Source of the DNA: Asterochloris sp. CNOR1
Lineage: Eukaryota; Chlorophyta; Trebouxiophyceae; Trebouxiales; Trebouxiaceae
Reading direction: 5' to 3'
DNA length: 64,000 bases
Assembly: GCA_963969365.1 (NCBI GenBank)
Contig: OZ017757.1
Location: 682,001-746,000 of the forward strand
Shown: one piece after another, positions 32,929-44,753 of the stretch
How positions within the stretch are numbered: position 1 is the first letter of the stretch
Layout: every line of letters starts with the position of its first letter
Made by a program: the position numbers and the translations under genes
The notes under the pieces: generated by a model
What the model was told of the DNA's origin: nothing
The model's database searches: none
The model's input: only the letters and a program-made list of their open reading frames with translations

Positions 32929-34830
32929 TCAGGTTTCCAGCTGCATGGCGATGGCAACATCTGCAAATTTTCTGTTCATTCTATTGATGATGTCCTGCCA
33001 TCTCTCTTGCTCGCTGACACAATGCTGCAGGCTTGCCAGCCTTGAGGCATCTCTGCTGAGCAATTGGGCAGCGTCAGTGACTGAATCGGCTGCAGAGGAC
33101 ACAGCTGCTCCTTGCTCATGCTGCTGGTGACAAAGTGTAGCCACCTCCTGTTCCCGAAGGCTGCTAGCTGTCTGCAGCCTGCAGATCCGGGACTGCTGCA
33201 GCTTTTCTCGCTGGTGCAGGGCTGCCACCTCCTCCTCCAGACCTGCAAAGGACGTAGAACAGTGGTCCCTCCTTGCCTGCACATGGCTTCACAATGGAGA
33301 TTTGACGGCAAACTTGTGCGCAGCTGGTGGCCCACAGGGCATAGGCTGGCACCCACAAGCAAGCAATGCGGTCACAAACTGCCTGCAAGGCTGCTCACTG
33401 TGTATCCTGTCAGCTTGCATCTGCAGAAGCCTCTCTGCCTGCTGCAGCTTGAATACGAGCTGCTGCTTGCTTTTGTACAGATCTGGGGCGCTCCAGATGT
33501 CGCCTGGAGCGTGGCATGCTGCAGAGCAGGCCGATTGCATGTGAAAACAATCTGACAGGCCAAGGGCAAGCACAGCTGCAAGTAAGCAGCTGCCCAAGGT
33601 GCAGCAGGCAGGCCAACTTGGCACCCCAAGAAGAAGCCTTGCTGCAGATGAGGCTTCCACAACTGGAACAGCAGCATGCAAATGATGGGCTGGCCACCAT
33701 TGGCCACTCAATCCTATGCAGCCATTGGCAGGCGCACCTGGTATGCAACCATTGGCCTCCCGACGCCTGGTCATCGCCTGCAGCGCCTGGAATGTGTGTT
33801 TTGGAATGTCCTGCAGCCCAAAGAATAGCCCGCATCCGCTGTGCTGCAGTTTGGGCAAGCTTCTGATGGACTTGCAATTTATGTCGCCACATCCAAGAGA
33901 GGGCTGACCATCAACCTGACAGCTTGATGCAAACACCACCTGATGTCGCTGTGCTCAGGCTCTGTGACATGAGCCAGCCGCTGACTTTACCTTTGTGGGG
34001 CTGTCATCTTCCAACAGGCCAGGGTCTGTGCGAGCTTGAGTGGCTGCAGTCAGCTTTTTGTAGTGAGTGCTGTGGAAAGGGTCCCACGCTGTTTTGTCCT
34101 GCCTTGGTGGGGCAGAATGCAGCAATAGACGAGGGCTCAGCATTAGGCCCAGAACAATGGCGACGCACTGAATCCTCCGGCGATCATGGCATTTGCTGCT
34201 GTGCGCAGCAGAGCAATTCCGCCCTGGACTGCTTCAGAGTGCATCCGGCAACCCTACTGAAAAGTTTGCCCTGCATTTACCTTCTTGCACTCAAGCCTCA
34301 CTTAGGGCACTGTGCAGCAAGGCAGCTCATGCCGTGCAGGCTATGTGGTGCAGGCCTGAGTGTCAAATAGGGTGTCTGACCTGAAGTTGACGGTCAGCAG
34401 AAGAAGCCACAAGGTGCGATGGTTGAGGTGGCTTGCTCCCCCACTGCATGGATTGAGATTGCATGCGTCCAAACGGTTGGCCCATTCAGACATGTCTTCC
34501 AGCTGTCCTAGCATCAAGCCATCTATCAGAGCTCCATGCCTAGAGCAGTCTGCAGCTCCACAGCCTGCATGCTGCATTGAGCACCTTCCTTGTGGCAGCC
34601 AATACGCCAGCCCTGCTTGCAGGAGCTCAGCATCAGCAGGTGACGCGATGTATCCCACTCCCTCTGCCCGGGGAACACTCACACCCCGCCATCGGTACAG
34701 CAACCCTGGAGATCAGGGTCCAGAAGGTGCTGCGTACCAGGAGGAAGGATTGGACCCTGTCCAGGAGGTTTCTGCTGGCTGGGGCTATCCTGCTGATACA
34801 CAGCAGGGCCCCTACCCTCAAGGTGATGGG
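32929..34830 (-). CDS. Unidentified membrane and coiled-coil protein
   Basis: I do not recognise the family. Well-supported minus-strand exons, with phases that agree, are 34069-33991 (THYKKLTAATQARTDPGLLE), 33482-33399 (LYKSKQQLVFKLQQAERLLQ) and 33242-32929 (LEEEVAALHQREKLQQSRIC ... WQDIINRMNRKFADVAIAMQ, stop TGA). The last two form a long coiled coil with heptad leucines. Upstream, about 34560-34372 ends in LNHRTLWLLLLTVNF at donor AG|GTCAGA, a probable membrane helix that joins in phase to 34069. Further up, near 34790-34700, NLLDRVQSFLLVRSTFWTLI may be another membrane segment. A piece near 33850-33785 (GLFFGLQDIPKHTFQALQ) probably belongs too. The start is unresolved. The outline, membrane segments then a C-terminal coiled coil, suggests an organelle tether, but this is a guess. 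Confidence 0.55.
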
Positions 34831-35562
34831 GCTCTGCCACTGTGCACACTTGCGGTCATTTTCTAATTGACTGCATGCAATGACCCTCAGCGCTGCCTTG
34901 ATTGAGGAATCAAGTCCGACAAGTGAGCTTTGTTGTGCGCATGCCGGGAGCAGACTATACAGGCTGTCATGTCAGGCTGACAACTGCTGTGTGCCTTTCC
35001 CACAACAATAGCACCATGACCAGCACACCATTGAGCACACCACAGAGAAGTTCTGTGACGTCTGTGGTTGTTCATGCCGTGGCATTGTCTGTGTTCAGCA
35101 TTTAATCTGTCACTGAAACCTAATCAGTGCTCCTCTGGCTGTTCAAGCATGGGGCAAAGGGATGCTGTGGAGCTACACTGCAGTGCAAGTTAGGAAATGC
35201 TCAAAATCTGCATGCAGTGCACGCTGCACGCTCAAAGTTGCCCTAGCTGGCATGCAGGGGCTGTTTGTGAGTTGAGTGCAGGTCATGTGGCAGTATAGCA
35301 TGCCCAGCGTACACCAACAGTGCCACACTGCCCCATGCAGGTGTGGGCTGTGGGCCACTCAGTATCTCAGTCTACATCTTCTTCTGCCTCCACCTTCTGC
35401 CCACCTTGCAGGTGTGGGGCAAGTTCACTGAACCATTCCTCTTGCCCTTTTGCAGGTGTGGGGGATTCTGGGGAGGTTCAAGGTGGGTGAGAGTGTCAGA
35501 CAACACACACCCTCGCCACTTTGGAAAGCAGACACCTCCCAAAGCTGATCTACCCCTTGCAG
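34831..35562. other. Intergenic, or 5' part of the GT2 gene
   Basis: No firm coding exon. From 35335 on, repeated acceptor-like units lead into the first recognised GT2 exon at 35563, so the GT2 gene's first exon and promoter should lie here. Confidence 0.35.
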
Positions 35563-35610
35563 GCGTGGGCTATGGGGATGCGCAGGGCCACCCTTCAGTG
35601 GAGCATGCGC
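35335..35610 (+). repeat. Four tandem copies of a GT2 exon acceptor
   Basis: The pattern TGCAG|GTGTGGG(C) occurs at about 35341 (GCAGGTGTGGGCTGTGGGCC), 35411 (GCAGGTGTGGGGCAAGTTC), 35455 (GCAGGTGTGGGGGATTCTGG) and 35563 (GCAGGCGTGGGCTATGGGG). Only the last opens a long frame (VGYGDAQGHPSVEHAQPY). Spacings are about 70, 44 and 108 bases. Confidence 0.7.
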
Positions 35611-38600
35611 AGCCCTATGTCCCCCACCCACAGGAGGAGCCACGCCGCCGCTTGACAGGAGAGCATGAGGTCCACAGCGAAGCGCACACCCAAGGGCGTG
35701 TCTCCAACTATTCCCAGTACGATCCAGGGCAGCTGGTGAGTGCAGCAGCATGTGCCCTGGCAGTCTATTGCCTTTAGGAGGCCGCTAGCAAAGGTGCAAG
35801 CCCACCACTGGTCCTGAAGGGCAACAGCCACCTCAAGCTGGCTGCCGCCCTCTACACCAACCCCAGGCAGATCCCCGACACTCTCAGTTGAACCCCGACA
35901 GGTGGTAAGGGCAGCAGCATCGAGTCTGGCAGTGGCAGACTGCTCAATGTCTTCCAGGCCCTGCTGCTGGTGGAATTGGACATCTCTCTGTCTCAGCCTG
36001 TGGCCTGGCCACCTGCACAGTGCCCATTGAGCTTGAATACGTCCTGCTACAGCACTCAGAATTGAGGCAGCGCCTTGTTGCCACCTGCTTCACTGTGTGG
36101 CCCTCCGGTATCATGCAGTGGCCACCTGCAAGGCCCACTTTCACTTTCTGAGACACACTGCAGGTGATGCTTGCACATGTGCTGACCCCTGCTGCCCTGC
36201 TGCTACCTGCAGCCTCACTCAGCAGGAAGCAAGCAGCACCTCTGGCGCCTCAACACTAGATGACCCCTGCCGCACTACAGCCTCTCTCAGCAGAGAATAG
36301 GCAGCCTGTTTGTTGCTGGCGCAAGCCCTGATGCCTCACACAATGTTGCTGCCTGCAGCCAGCCCAGCAGCCCTCAAGCAGTGCCACATCGCTCTTCACA
36401 AGCGCTGACATTCTGATGTGCTGCTGCCTGCAGCCTCACCCTGCAGCCCAGGCTGCCGCTGCAACTCTGGCACAGCAGGATCAGCTGGCTGCCCCACCAC
36501 AGGTGACATTTGACATCGAGCAAGGAGGAGTGGTGAAGGGCCCCCTGGAGGAGGGCCAGCAGGGGCGAGAGTACTGGCCTGACACCAATCCAATTGCCAG
36601 GACACACACACTGGGCAAGGTGAGCAATGGCATGCATTGCTGCTGCGGCTGCACAGCCCCTCAACACAAGGTGAGCAGTGGCGTGCATCTTTCATGTGCG
36701 GCCGCAGCAGACAGTGTTGGCAGGCTGCATCTGCGCTGCCTGTCACATCAAAAGTCAGCCCCGCTGCCGGTTAGGATAGTGTCCAAGTGTCCCTTTTTGG
36801 ACGACAAGTGCGAGCCTCTGTTTGCCAGCCTACAGAGGGTGCAGGCCCTGTGTCAGTGCGGCGATGTTCTTGCATCTTCTGTCAGCCCTGCAGATGCATC
36901 AAGCGCCTGAGGCATCCTGTTTCAGCCTCTGTACCCCTTATTCCTGTAGGCCTTCCCTGCCACGATAGGCCAGGGGGACTCAAAATTGTGATTGACCATT
37001 GCAGGACATAAATCTTGCTACATAGTCCCAGCAATCCTTGGTGTTCATGCCCGGCCGGCATGGCCAACACCGATCTGTGCATGTTGCAGATGGAGGGCCC
37101 AATCACCCCTCAGCCCTGGAGGCAATCAATGCTGCCGTCAGCGCGTCAATTGCAAACTCTTCTATCCCTGTTGCAAGTCACAGGCCTTCAAAGCAACCTA
37201 TGCAAGCCCAGCAGACATGACGTTCCATGCATCCTGCAGGTCGAGGGCCCCCACCACCCCTCAGCCCTGGAGGCATTCCCTGCTGCGGCTGGTGTGGCAG
37301 ATGTGAACCATGGCAAAGCTCCCGGGGCAGGGATTGGGGGCGAACAGAGGTGGCAGGCGCCCCAGGAACCAGCAGTGCCCGTCAAGGGGGAAGCTTTCCG
37401 CAAGGTGGAGTGGGCACGTGAGTCCTGGTGCTTGCTGGCTGCTTTGTAGATGAGTGTGCTTGTTGACTGCAACACCAGGGTCGAGGCCAGCATCTCTGCA
37501 TTGCACTGCACCACTTCTACATTGCCCTGAAGCGGCAAGGCTTTCTGCTGGGTGCGGTGCTCTCACAATATCCTCAATGTGCAGCACAGCATGCAGCAAT
37601 TCTTAGATGCCAGCCTTGACAGCGCCTGTGAGCCTGCACTGCCAGCAGGTCTGTCAGCTTTGTAAAGTTTGCAGCAGACAGGGGTGTTCAGCAGAGAGGG
37701 TGCATGCTGACAGGGAGGGCTGAAGTGCTCTGCAGATCCTGGCATTCAGCAGGCTGCTCAGGAGGCAGCAGCTTCTGCCCTAGACGGCAGAGCCTTTAGC
37801 CCTGACTTACAGCTCTGGCCTATCGCTGGCCAACAGTAATGCAGCAGCACACGCCTTTTTGTCTGCCTTAAGTTAGGAGGGCTCACACAGCAGCTTTAAA
37901 AGCCTCATGCTCCACCCTCCTGGCAGCTTTGAGAGGTGCAAATCGCTCATGTCCTCCGCCCTTTTCAGCATGCAAGGCCTGCATGGTTGCTGGCCTCCTG
38001 GTGTACGCTAGGTCCTGCCACAATCCAAGCTATTCTAATGCACGCGAATGTTCCAGCTGCCATGGGTGCATTGCAGATAAGGGCTTATGGTAATCAATAT
38101 TTGCTGGCCCATAGAGCTGATGTTGCCATGGCAGCCCTGTACGACCCTTTTGCTCCTGGGCATAACAGCTGTCTGGCCTGCCAGACATGTCCCCTGTCTT
38201 GTGCAGGCAAGGGGCAGTGGAAGTGGAACATCTGCTGGCCCATGGTGCTGATCGTGCTGGCCTGGTTTGTTGTGACCATAATCTACATCGTTGTGCGAGC
38301 CACCAAATCCTTGAGCCTGGGCCACCTGGTGGCCTATGGCGTGTGGGTCCTGGTGGTGGAGGGCCTGGGAGCATCCACGCTGCTGCTGTATGCCTTCCAT
38401 CTATGCCTGCGCCCGCGCAAGCACACTCCCCCTCCGGTGAGAGTGAATGAGTGCTTGCTGCCAGAGGCTTGGCTGATCTTAAGGCTTGGCTGCTGTAGGC
38501 CTGTTCAGCTCCACCTGTGCCTGTCCTTGTAAAGCACACTCTGCCCATGGTGAGCAGCAGGGCCGGCTATGCATGTCAGCACCCCCCTTGCTGTACCCGT

Positions 38601-41600
38601 ATGTGGTCGCACACACGCCCGCTCGTTCCCAACAATCGTAGCAGCCCGGTACTGACGATGTCAACTTGCGGCAGCAAGCCCGTGCACTTGCTGTACATCC
38701 CTACATTGGCCTCACGGAGGCCTGTGTGGGTCCTGGTGGTGGGAGCCACCACGCTGCTGCTGCACATGTGCCACCTCTTGCAATCACGCAAGGACACCCC
38801 ACACAACAGGTCACCACTCTTGGTCTGGCTCTTTGTGTTGGGCCACGTGACGTTGCGCCCCACACTGTCGTCGCCACATGCCTTGCACATGTGCCTCCTG
38901 CACTCATATCAAGCATCTGTCGACAGGACAGTGGTCTGTTGCTCTACAATGCCTGTGCCTGAGGTCCTGCAAGCACACTCCCACCGCAGAGCAGCAGGGT
39001 CGTGCAGGCACGGGGAGTGCATGTGCAGCTCGCACTGGCTGGGTGAGCAGGGCTAGGTGTGCATGCCATGCAAGCAGCATGTCTCTGTCTGTGTCTGCAG
39101 AGTGCATGCAGCCTACGGTGAGCCATCTGGCAGGCCTGCTGTAGGCATACAGCATCAGCACAGGGCCAGGAGACTGATGGGCGTTTGCCATTCAAGTTCC
39201 TGCAGCACATCGCATATCGAGCTTTGATTGTGGTCATCCAACCATTCCTTGATGCATCTGCTGCAGGTGCGGCAGCCCTTCAGTGTACGCATCATGATAC
39301 CCTGCTACAAGGAAGATATTGAGACCCTAGAGGAGACCCTGGAGTGTGCCATCGAGGCAGCCAAAGTGTCCATCGACAAGGGCATGGCCAATGCTGGTAA
39401 GCCACAGAGCTGCTTCCGGCTTGCTGAGGCGCAGCAGCAGCTGTGACAGCCAGACTAGCTGCAGAGTCTAGAACTCATGCTGGCAGGTTGATGAGGGGCT
39501 GCTGCGTTCCTGCCAGCCTCTTTGCCAGCAGCTGTGCTGCTGCTGCGGAGCTGGCACCCAGCATGCCAGGCGGACAGTGTTGCCTGCTTTGCATTCGATT
39601 GGGTTTCTGGCCTGCCTCGTGTGTGCCTCTGCAATGATTCCCTCAGCCACCACAGAGACGCCCAGCAGCAGAAGACGTACAATGTGCAAACCTCCAGCAG
39701 GGCTGCCCTGCAACAGCTGACCAGCTGCATCTGTTTTCCTGTCATGTTGTCTGCAGCCCATGTGTACCTCTGCGATGACTCCCCCAAGGGCCACACAGAG
39801 ACGTACAATGGGCAGACCTTTGGCACAGCCGCCCTGCATCAGCAGATGATTGATGCCTTGTACCAAGACCATGGCATCCCCATCATCCGGGTGACCAGAA
39901 ACAAGACTCCTGGGGGCGAAACCAACCCTAAGAGCTCCAATTTGAACAACTGCCTGCGTCAGATTTATGGGGACTCTATTCCCCCTCCAGCTGAGGTGAG
40001 GACTACGAGCTTTGACCTGCTCAATTCAGCCACAACATCTGTACATGCCCACAGTCAGGTTATCCAGCGACCTGGGGGAGGCCTGCACAACCTGCGCGAC
40101 GGTGTTGCAGCCCAGCATGCGCTTGCGAGAGGACAGGCCCCACTCTCAGTGGGGCAGCTTGTGCACAACTTGTGGCGTTGGGCTGCCCCCAACATGTTTC
40201 TCAGCTCTTCACTCCAGCCTGCCTTGCTTGCAGGTCGTAGCAGTCTTTGACGCGGACCAGGCTGCTCACAATTTCTTCTTCACCAGCGTACTGCCCTGGA
40301 TGGATGCTGGAGAGGACGTTGCTGTGGTGCAGTCTCCCCAGGTAGGCCGCCTGCACTCCTCATCCACCTTTCTGGACTTCTGCCTGTGGCTTGCCTCCCC
40401 GTGGCCAGCAGTCCGGGCAGCTCAGACTGCCTGCCCCGCATGAGGTGGCCATCCACATTTACCCCTTGCACTGGAGGTGAGGACCAGCTGATGCTCTTTG
40501 CAGATGCAGTTCTGGAGCTGTTGCCATGTACCACCTGTGCTTTCTGCAGGTGTTTCGCGGCGTGCACTGGCTGGACGACGTGCTCAATCATGAAAACATC
40601 TCCTTCTGGCACTACCTGCAGCCAGCCTACAGCATCATGGGCTTCATCAGCTGTGCGGGCACCAACTTCCTGATCCGTGCCAACGCTTTTGCCCAGGCAG
40701 GGTGGTTCCCCACCCACACGCTGACAGAGGACTATGCCCTGGGCATGGAGATGCGCAGGTGGGTGCTGGTCACTATGGTGCACTGGGTGAGGATACTTGC
40801 TGGGCATGCGAGGTAGTTCCTCATCTAAACGCAACATGAAGATCACTGAGGAGATGCGCAGGCCAATTGAGGAACTTGTCTCAGGAGTTGAGTCGTTGCC
40901 CCTTGCATGCACACTGACAGCTGCCCGTGCCCTAGGCATCGATGTAAGTAGGAGGCATTGCCAGCATGTGCACCGAGCTTCACCTGTGGCAGGCTGGGCT
41001 CAGTGCTTGGTGGTCATCCTGTCAAGGGCTGACAGAGGCTCTGCCGTGCGCGTGGAGAGGCGCAGGTGAGGATCTCTCACCCTTTGGTGCATTGGGTGAA
41101 AGTGGGTGCAATGCAAGCAGGGTGCACCCTTGTCAACATGCAGCGAGGACTATGCTTTGGCCATGGAGGTGCCTGGGTGAGTTCTAGAATGGTGAGTTGG
41201 GGAGTGAGTTCTTGAACGGTGAATCAAAGCATGAGCTTGCGCTGCAGGGGCCCGTCTGCCTTAAAAAAGGGAAAGTGTGCAGGCTCACAGCAGCAATGAA
41301 GCAAGCATGCTTAGCTCAGTAGGTGCCGTGTCTCAGGCAGCCTGTCAAGCTGTGGCTGCCTGCTGCAGACAAGACTCAAAAGGTGTGCAAGTTGACAGGC
41401 TCTCAGCCTGGTAGTGCACCATGGCCTCATGCTCCTCAGCCAACCAAGCCCTGAGTGTCAGTTGGCTGCTGTAGGCGTGGCTGGAGGGAGGTGTATGTGG
41501 AGGATGAGCTGGTGAGAGGATCGGCCCCAGATAAGGTTCGTGGCGCCTTTGGGCAGCGCTCCCGCTGGTGCAAGGGGCCCTACCAGGTGAGCAGCACGCT

Positions 41601-44381
41601 GTGCGCTGCCAGTTGACATCAGGAATGACGCCAGCCCCGGCAGCCTTGTGTTGCACTGCCCGTACTGCAACATTGCTGCCAGCCCTTCCCAGCCATTCCA
41701 CCTTGGCATATGGCAGAGTCTTGTGATGCTGTAATGTCAGCCTGTGCAGGCAGCTCATCCAGGCCTGTATGTCAGCAGTCAGCAGCCCCAACATGGTGTG
41801 CAAGGAGCGTCATCAAGCAAGGGTCACCATGCATCTGGCAGCTGCGAGTGTTAGCCACCACAGTCTGAGAAAGTAGCCAAGTGTGGTGCTGATCCTTTAG
41901 GGGTCATGGCACCACCCCAGGCTGCTACAATGCGGGCAGTTTGATTGGTGCCATGGCAGGACACTTGCATGGCCGACACCCATGGGCAGGCCTGCCTGAG
42001 CACTCAGCTGGCCATATGCTACAAGGAGCTGCCTGCCTACTCTGCGGATGCTGCCCAGCAGGCCGACATAATCTGACCCAAGTGATACCTGCACAGGTGA
42101 GACAGGGAGGTCTCACTGCACATTGGTGCAGCAGACGCTGCATGCGAACTGCTCTGGAAGCATGCAGGCTACGTTGAACTCACAGCACAGTGCACAGAAC
42201 ACCTGTTGCCTGCTGTGCAGATGCTGTCCAGCGAATAGAGCCCTGTCCCTGGGCCTGCTCAGCCTGGTGGAGTGCTGTTCTGAGCTTATCAGAGACACTC
42301 AATCTACTTGTAGTTGACATAAGAGACCCGTCATTGCTTGGGCCCAGCCTCCTGGGCTGTGGCTCTTTGACTGCCCTGCCCTGCAGTTGCTGTGTTGCAA
42401 AAGCAGCAGTTTTGTCAATCCCAGCTCAATCTGCTGGACAGAATCATCCGCAGCTGCTCCAGCCAGACGCCAAGGTCCCTTTCTGCCAGGCCTCAGCCTG
42501 CGAGACTGACACCCGCACACTTTGATCATAACCTCAGCCTGGCCAACTCAGTCTACTCCAGGTCTGCTGCTTTGCAGATGCTATTCAGCAAGAAGAGCCC
42601 CGTCTTTGCCCCAGGGCTCAGCCTGCTGGACCGCATACTTTACACCTCCCCTTGCTACATCTACGTGGTCAGTGGCCTGGCCACCCCCACCTTCTTGGTG
42701 GTTCCCTTGATCTACATCTGGGCAGGACGCTTCCCTGCGGTGCTGACCACCACCGTCATCAGCTGGCTCATTGCCTATTCCGCACTCAGCTTCTTCATCA
42801 AGTACTATGTGCGACCCGGGCGCAGCTTCCTGCACGATATCAAGTGAGCTGCAATGGGCTGGCAGGCAGTGTTGCCTAATTTTGCATTGCATGGTTGACA
42901 TGGCTGATTGGGCTCTTCTGCTCTGGATGCATGACTGTGCGTGCCCCTGAGGAAGCATCCCCTGCAACATTCAGTGAGCTGCGCTGAGTATGGGTTCCGG
43001 CCCCGATGGCAACAGATGGCGCTGTCAGGGCGCCACAGATGCTGAGTTGCCACCAATTGATCCAGCTGCCTCAAAAACACATTTCCCTGCTGCAGACCAC
43101 ACTGAGATGCTGAGGTGTTCACCAGGAACCCCTGCTTGTCCTTGACAAACCTCCTTGCCTAAAGCCAGATTCTTTGTTTGCTTCCGTAGGTCCCACTGGA
43201 ACGCTGAGGTGTCCACCAAGAACTTCTGGTGGATGTACTTCAAGGCAGCTGCGCGGGGGTCCATGTCCAAGTGCGGGTGCCTGAACCTGGGGTGGACGCC
43301 TGGCGCAGGTGGCAAGAAGGTGGCCCATTGCTACACCAAGCTGTGCGAGGCGCGGGGAGACTTGTACCCTCACATGTTCTCTGCGGTGAGCCTGCAGCTG
43401 GGGCCTGCCGTGTCGTGAGCCTGCACTTGGGGCCTGCCGGGTGGTACTCTCCAGATAACTAGACAAGTGTTGTGTTCGCAAGAGCCCAGCGGTACAGGGC
43501 ACGGGGAAGTGGCCCCTCGAATGTCCTTTGCAATGGCACACAGGCCATACGGCTGCTGGTGCAGCATGCCATGCGCCAATCATGCAGGCAAGGGCGCTTC
43601 ATGGGCAGCCTGCAAAGCTCTACCCGAGCTTGAGCCATGCGCTGCACCTGCAGGCGTGCCTCACCATCACCATCATCTACGGCTTCTTCATGGTGGGCGC
43701 TGGCGCCGAATTTGTGGGGCCGCTGGGCATCTCCATTGTCTGGGCCATCTACCACGCCATCTCCCCTTGGCTGCTGGTGCTCTACGTCTTCTTCCCTTTC
43801 AAGCACGAAGTCAGGCACAAGAAGGTGAGGCATGGACTGGCAGCCCTGATGAGGCCGAGGACCTGCACCCTAAGCCCAGCCTGGAGGTGTACTGGCGCAC
43901 GGCTGGGGTGCAGGAAGGGGGGGCGGGGGAAAGGGCACTCAAGGTTGGGCCCTGCAGGCTGTTGGTCTTGCCAGATGGCTGTGCTGCTGTTGGGCTGCCC
44001 TTGAGTCTGCTGATAAGCTACAATACAGGATGCATTTGTGCGGCCCCCCTCTGCAAGAGGTGATTTTCTGCTGCCAGGTGTGACCTTGCATCATGAAGAC
44101 CGGCTGTACTGCTATTTGGCAGATATCAGCATCCATATATAAACGCACATGCTGCCGTGCTGCTGCAGGTGTTTTACAACGTCGGGCGCTATGTCTTCCT
44201 AGTCATTGTCAACATCTGCTTTGTGGCTTCCTTTGCTTGCTTCTTTGCAGCCATTGTCCTGGCCTACAAGACTAAGAACCTGGGCGCCTACAACTCTGGA
44301 TACAACAATGGCGTCTATCACTTGGGCGTGAAGGAAACCTTTTCTTACCTCAGGCATGGGAAGCCTGCCAATGCTGGTTGA
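35563..44381 (+). CDS. Cellulose-synthase-like GT2 glycosyltransferase
   Basis: A processive, multi-pass family 2 glycosyltransferase that probably makes a beta-linked wall polysaccharide at the plasma membrane. Thirteen in-phase exons: 35563-35735, 36434-36619, 37240-37417, 38207-38436, 39267-39396, 39757-39995, 40234-40341, 40550-40758, 41475-41586, 42578-42843, 43190-43385, 43654-43824, 44169-44381, giving about 800 residues plus an unknown first exon. Order: disordered N-terminus; two membrane helices (MVLIVLAWFVVTIIYIVV and WVLVVEGLGASTLLLYAFHL); VRIMIPCYKED; first Asp YLCDDSPKG; second site AVFDADQAA (DxD); LTEDYALGMEM (third Asp); FGQRSRWCKGPYQ (QxxRW); then five or more membrane helices. 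All four catalytic motifs are present, so it should be active. The polymer (cellulose, mannan, other) cannot be told from sequence. Several introns carry decayed exon copies. Confidence 0.88.
36180..36710 (+). repeat. Duplicated acceptors and donor around GT2 exon 36434-36619
   Basis: Upstream of the real acceptor (CTGCCTGCAG|CCTCACCCTG at 36434) lie similar units at about 36206 (CTACCTGCAGCCTCACTCAG), 36279 (ACTACAGCCTCTCTCAGCAG) and 36350 (TGCTGCCTGCAGCCAGCCCA). Downstream, the donor CAAG|GTGAGCAATGGCATGCA at 36619 is copied 51 bases on as CAAG|GTGAGCAGTGGCGTGCA. Confidence 0.7.
37080..37300 (+). repeat. Tandem copy of GT2 exon 37240-37417
   Basis: ATGGAGGGCCCAATCACCCC TCAGCCCTGGAGGCA after an acceptor at 37088 and GTCGAGGGCCCCCACCACCC CTCAGCCCTGGAGGCA after the acceptor at 37239 are about 85% alike over 50 bases, 151 bases apart. 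A one-base difference shifts the upstream copy. Both encode PxHPSALEA in their own frame. Confidence 0.8.
38342..39000 (+). repeat. Three copies of the 3' half of GT2 exon 38207-38436
   Basis: The real exon end (GTGGGTCCTGGTGGTGGAGG ... CGCAAGCACACTCCCCC) is copied at about 38727-38812 (WVLVVGATTLLLHMCHLLQS, CGCAAGGACACCCCAC) and, more weakly, at about 38935-38992 (LLLYNACA, then TGCAAGCACACTCCCACC). The copies lie in the following intron and carry stops in the exon frame. Confidence 0.8.
40728..41190 (+). repeat. Copy of a GT2 exon end including its donor
   Basis: The real exon end GAGGACTATGCCCTGGGCATG ends AG|GTGGGT at 40758. A copy at about 41146, GAGGACTATGCTTTGGCCATG, is followed by GAGGTGCCTGGGTGAG. 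The spacing is about 410 bases. A weaker piece near 41065 (GGCGCAGGTGAGGATCTCTC) repeats the donor itself. Confidence 0.7.
42040..42660 (+). repeat. Up to four copies of the start of GT2 exon 42578-42843
   Basis: The real start is TTTGCAG|ATGCTATTCAGCAAGAAG, followed by GGGCTCAGCCTGCTGGACCG. Copies: about 42221 (GTGCAGATGCTGTCCAGCGA ... GGGCCTGCTCAGCCTGGTGG), about 42382 (CTGCAGTTGCTGTGTTGCAA ... CAGCTCAATCTGCTGGACAG, coding LNLLDRI against LSLLDRI), and a short one at about 42044 (CGGATGCTGCCCAGCAGGCC). All are in the preceding intron. Confidence 0.78.
43085..43440 (+). repeat. Copies flanking GT2 exon 43190-43385
   Basis: CACTGAGATGCTGAGGTGTT CACCAGGAAC at about 43098 is a copy of CACTGGAACGCTGAGGTGTC CACCAAGAAC at 43195, 97 bases upstream. 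After the exon, GTGAGCCTGCAGCTGGGGCC TGCCG at 43386 recurs about 30 bases on as GTGAGCCTGCACTTGGGGCC TGCCG, doubling the donor. Confidence 0.8.
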
Positions 44382-44753
44382 AAGTTGGCTGCTGGGTTCA
44401 GATGCCCAGGTCCCTGTTCACTCTGTGGCCAGGCTACCCTAAAAAAGGTATAAGCCCGCATTCTTTACAAACGTTAGCAGCAAGCAACTTATGCAGTAGT
44501 CAATGCACCTCAACAAATGCTTGTCCATTTGTGATGTCCAGTGTGTGCTCTTGTAAGCTCAAGTCATCATTCATGCATTGTGACGTCTTTGGTCATGTCA
44601 AGAGCTTGACAGCTCACAAGCGTGTTCAGGTCAGCTACTGAGCAACTTCAGCGTGCTGCTGCCGCGGGGCAATTCCACTGAGGGATCTGCCCAAGATTGG
44701 GCTAGTAGACTGCTGATAAGAGCGTACGCACATATGCAAGCTCTGGATGCTCG
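44382..44753. other. Convergent 3' region of GT2 and bystin
   Basis: The two genes face each other here (stops at 44381 on plus and 44754 on minus). I see no other coding segment; the stretch should hold both 3' UTRs. Confidence 0.5.

Noticed and set aside
40280-40939. 219-residue minus-strand open frame
   Set aside because: It lies opposite the catalytic exons of GT2, which hold the DxD and TED motifs; a reverse-strand shadow.
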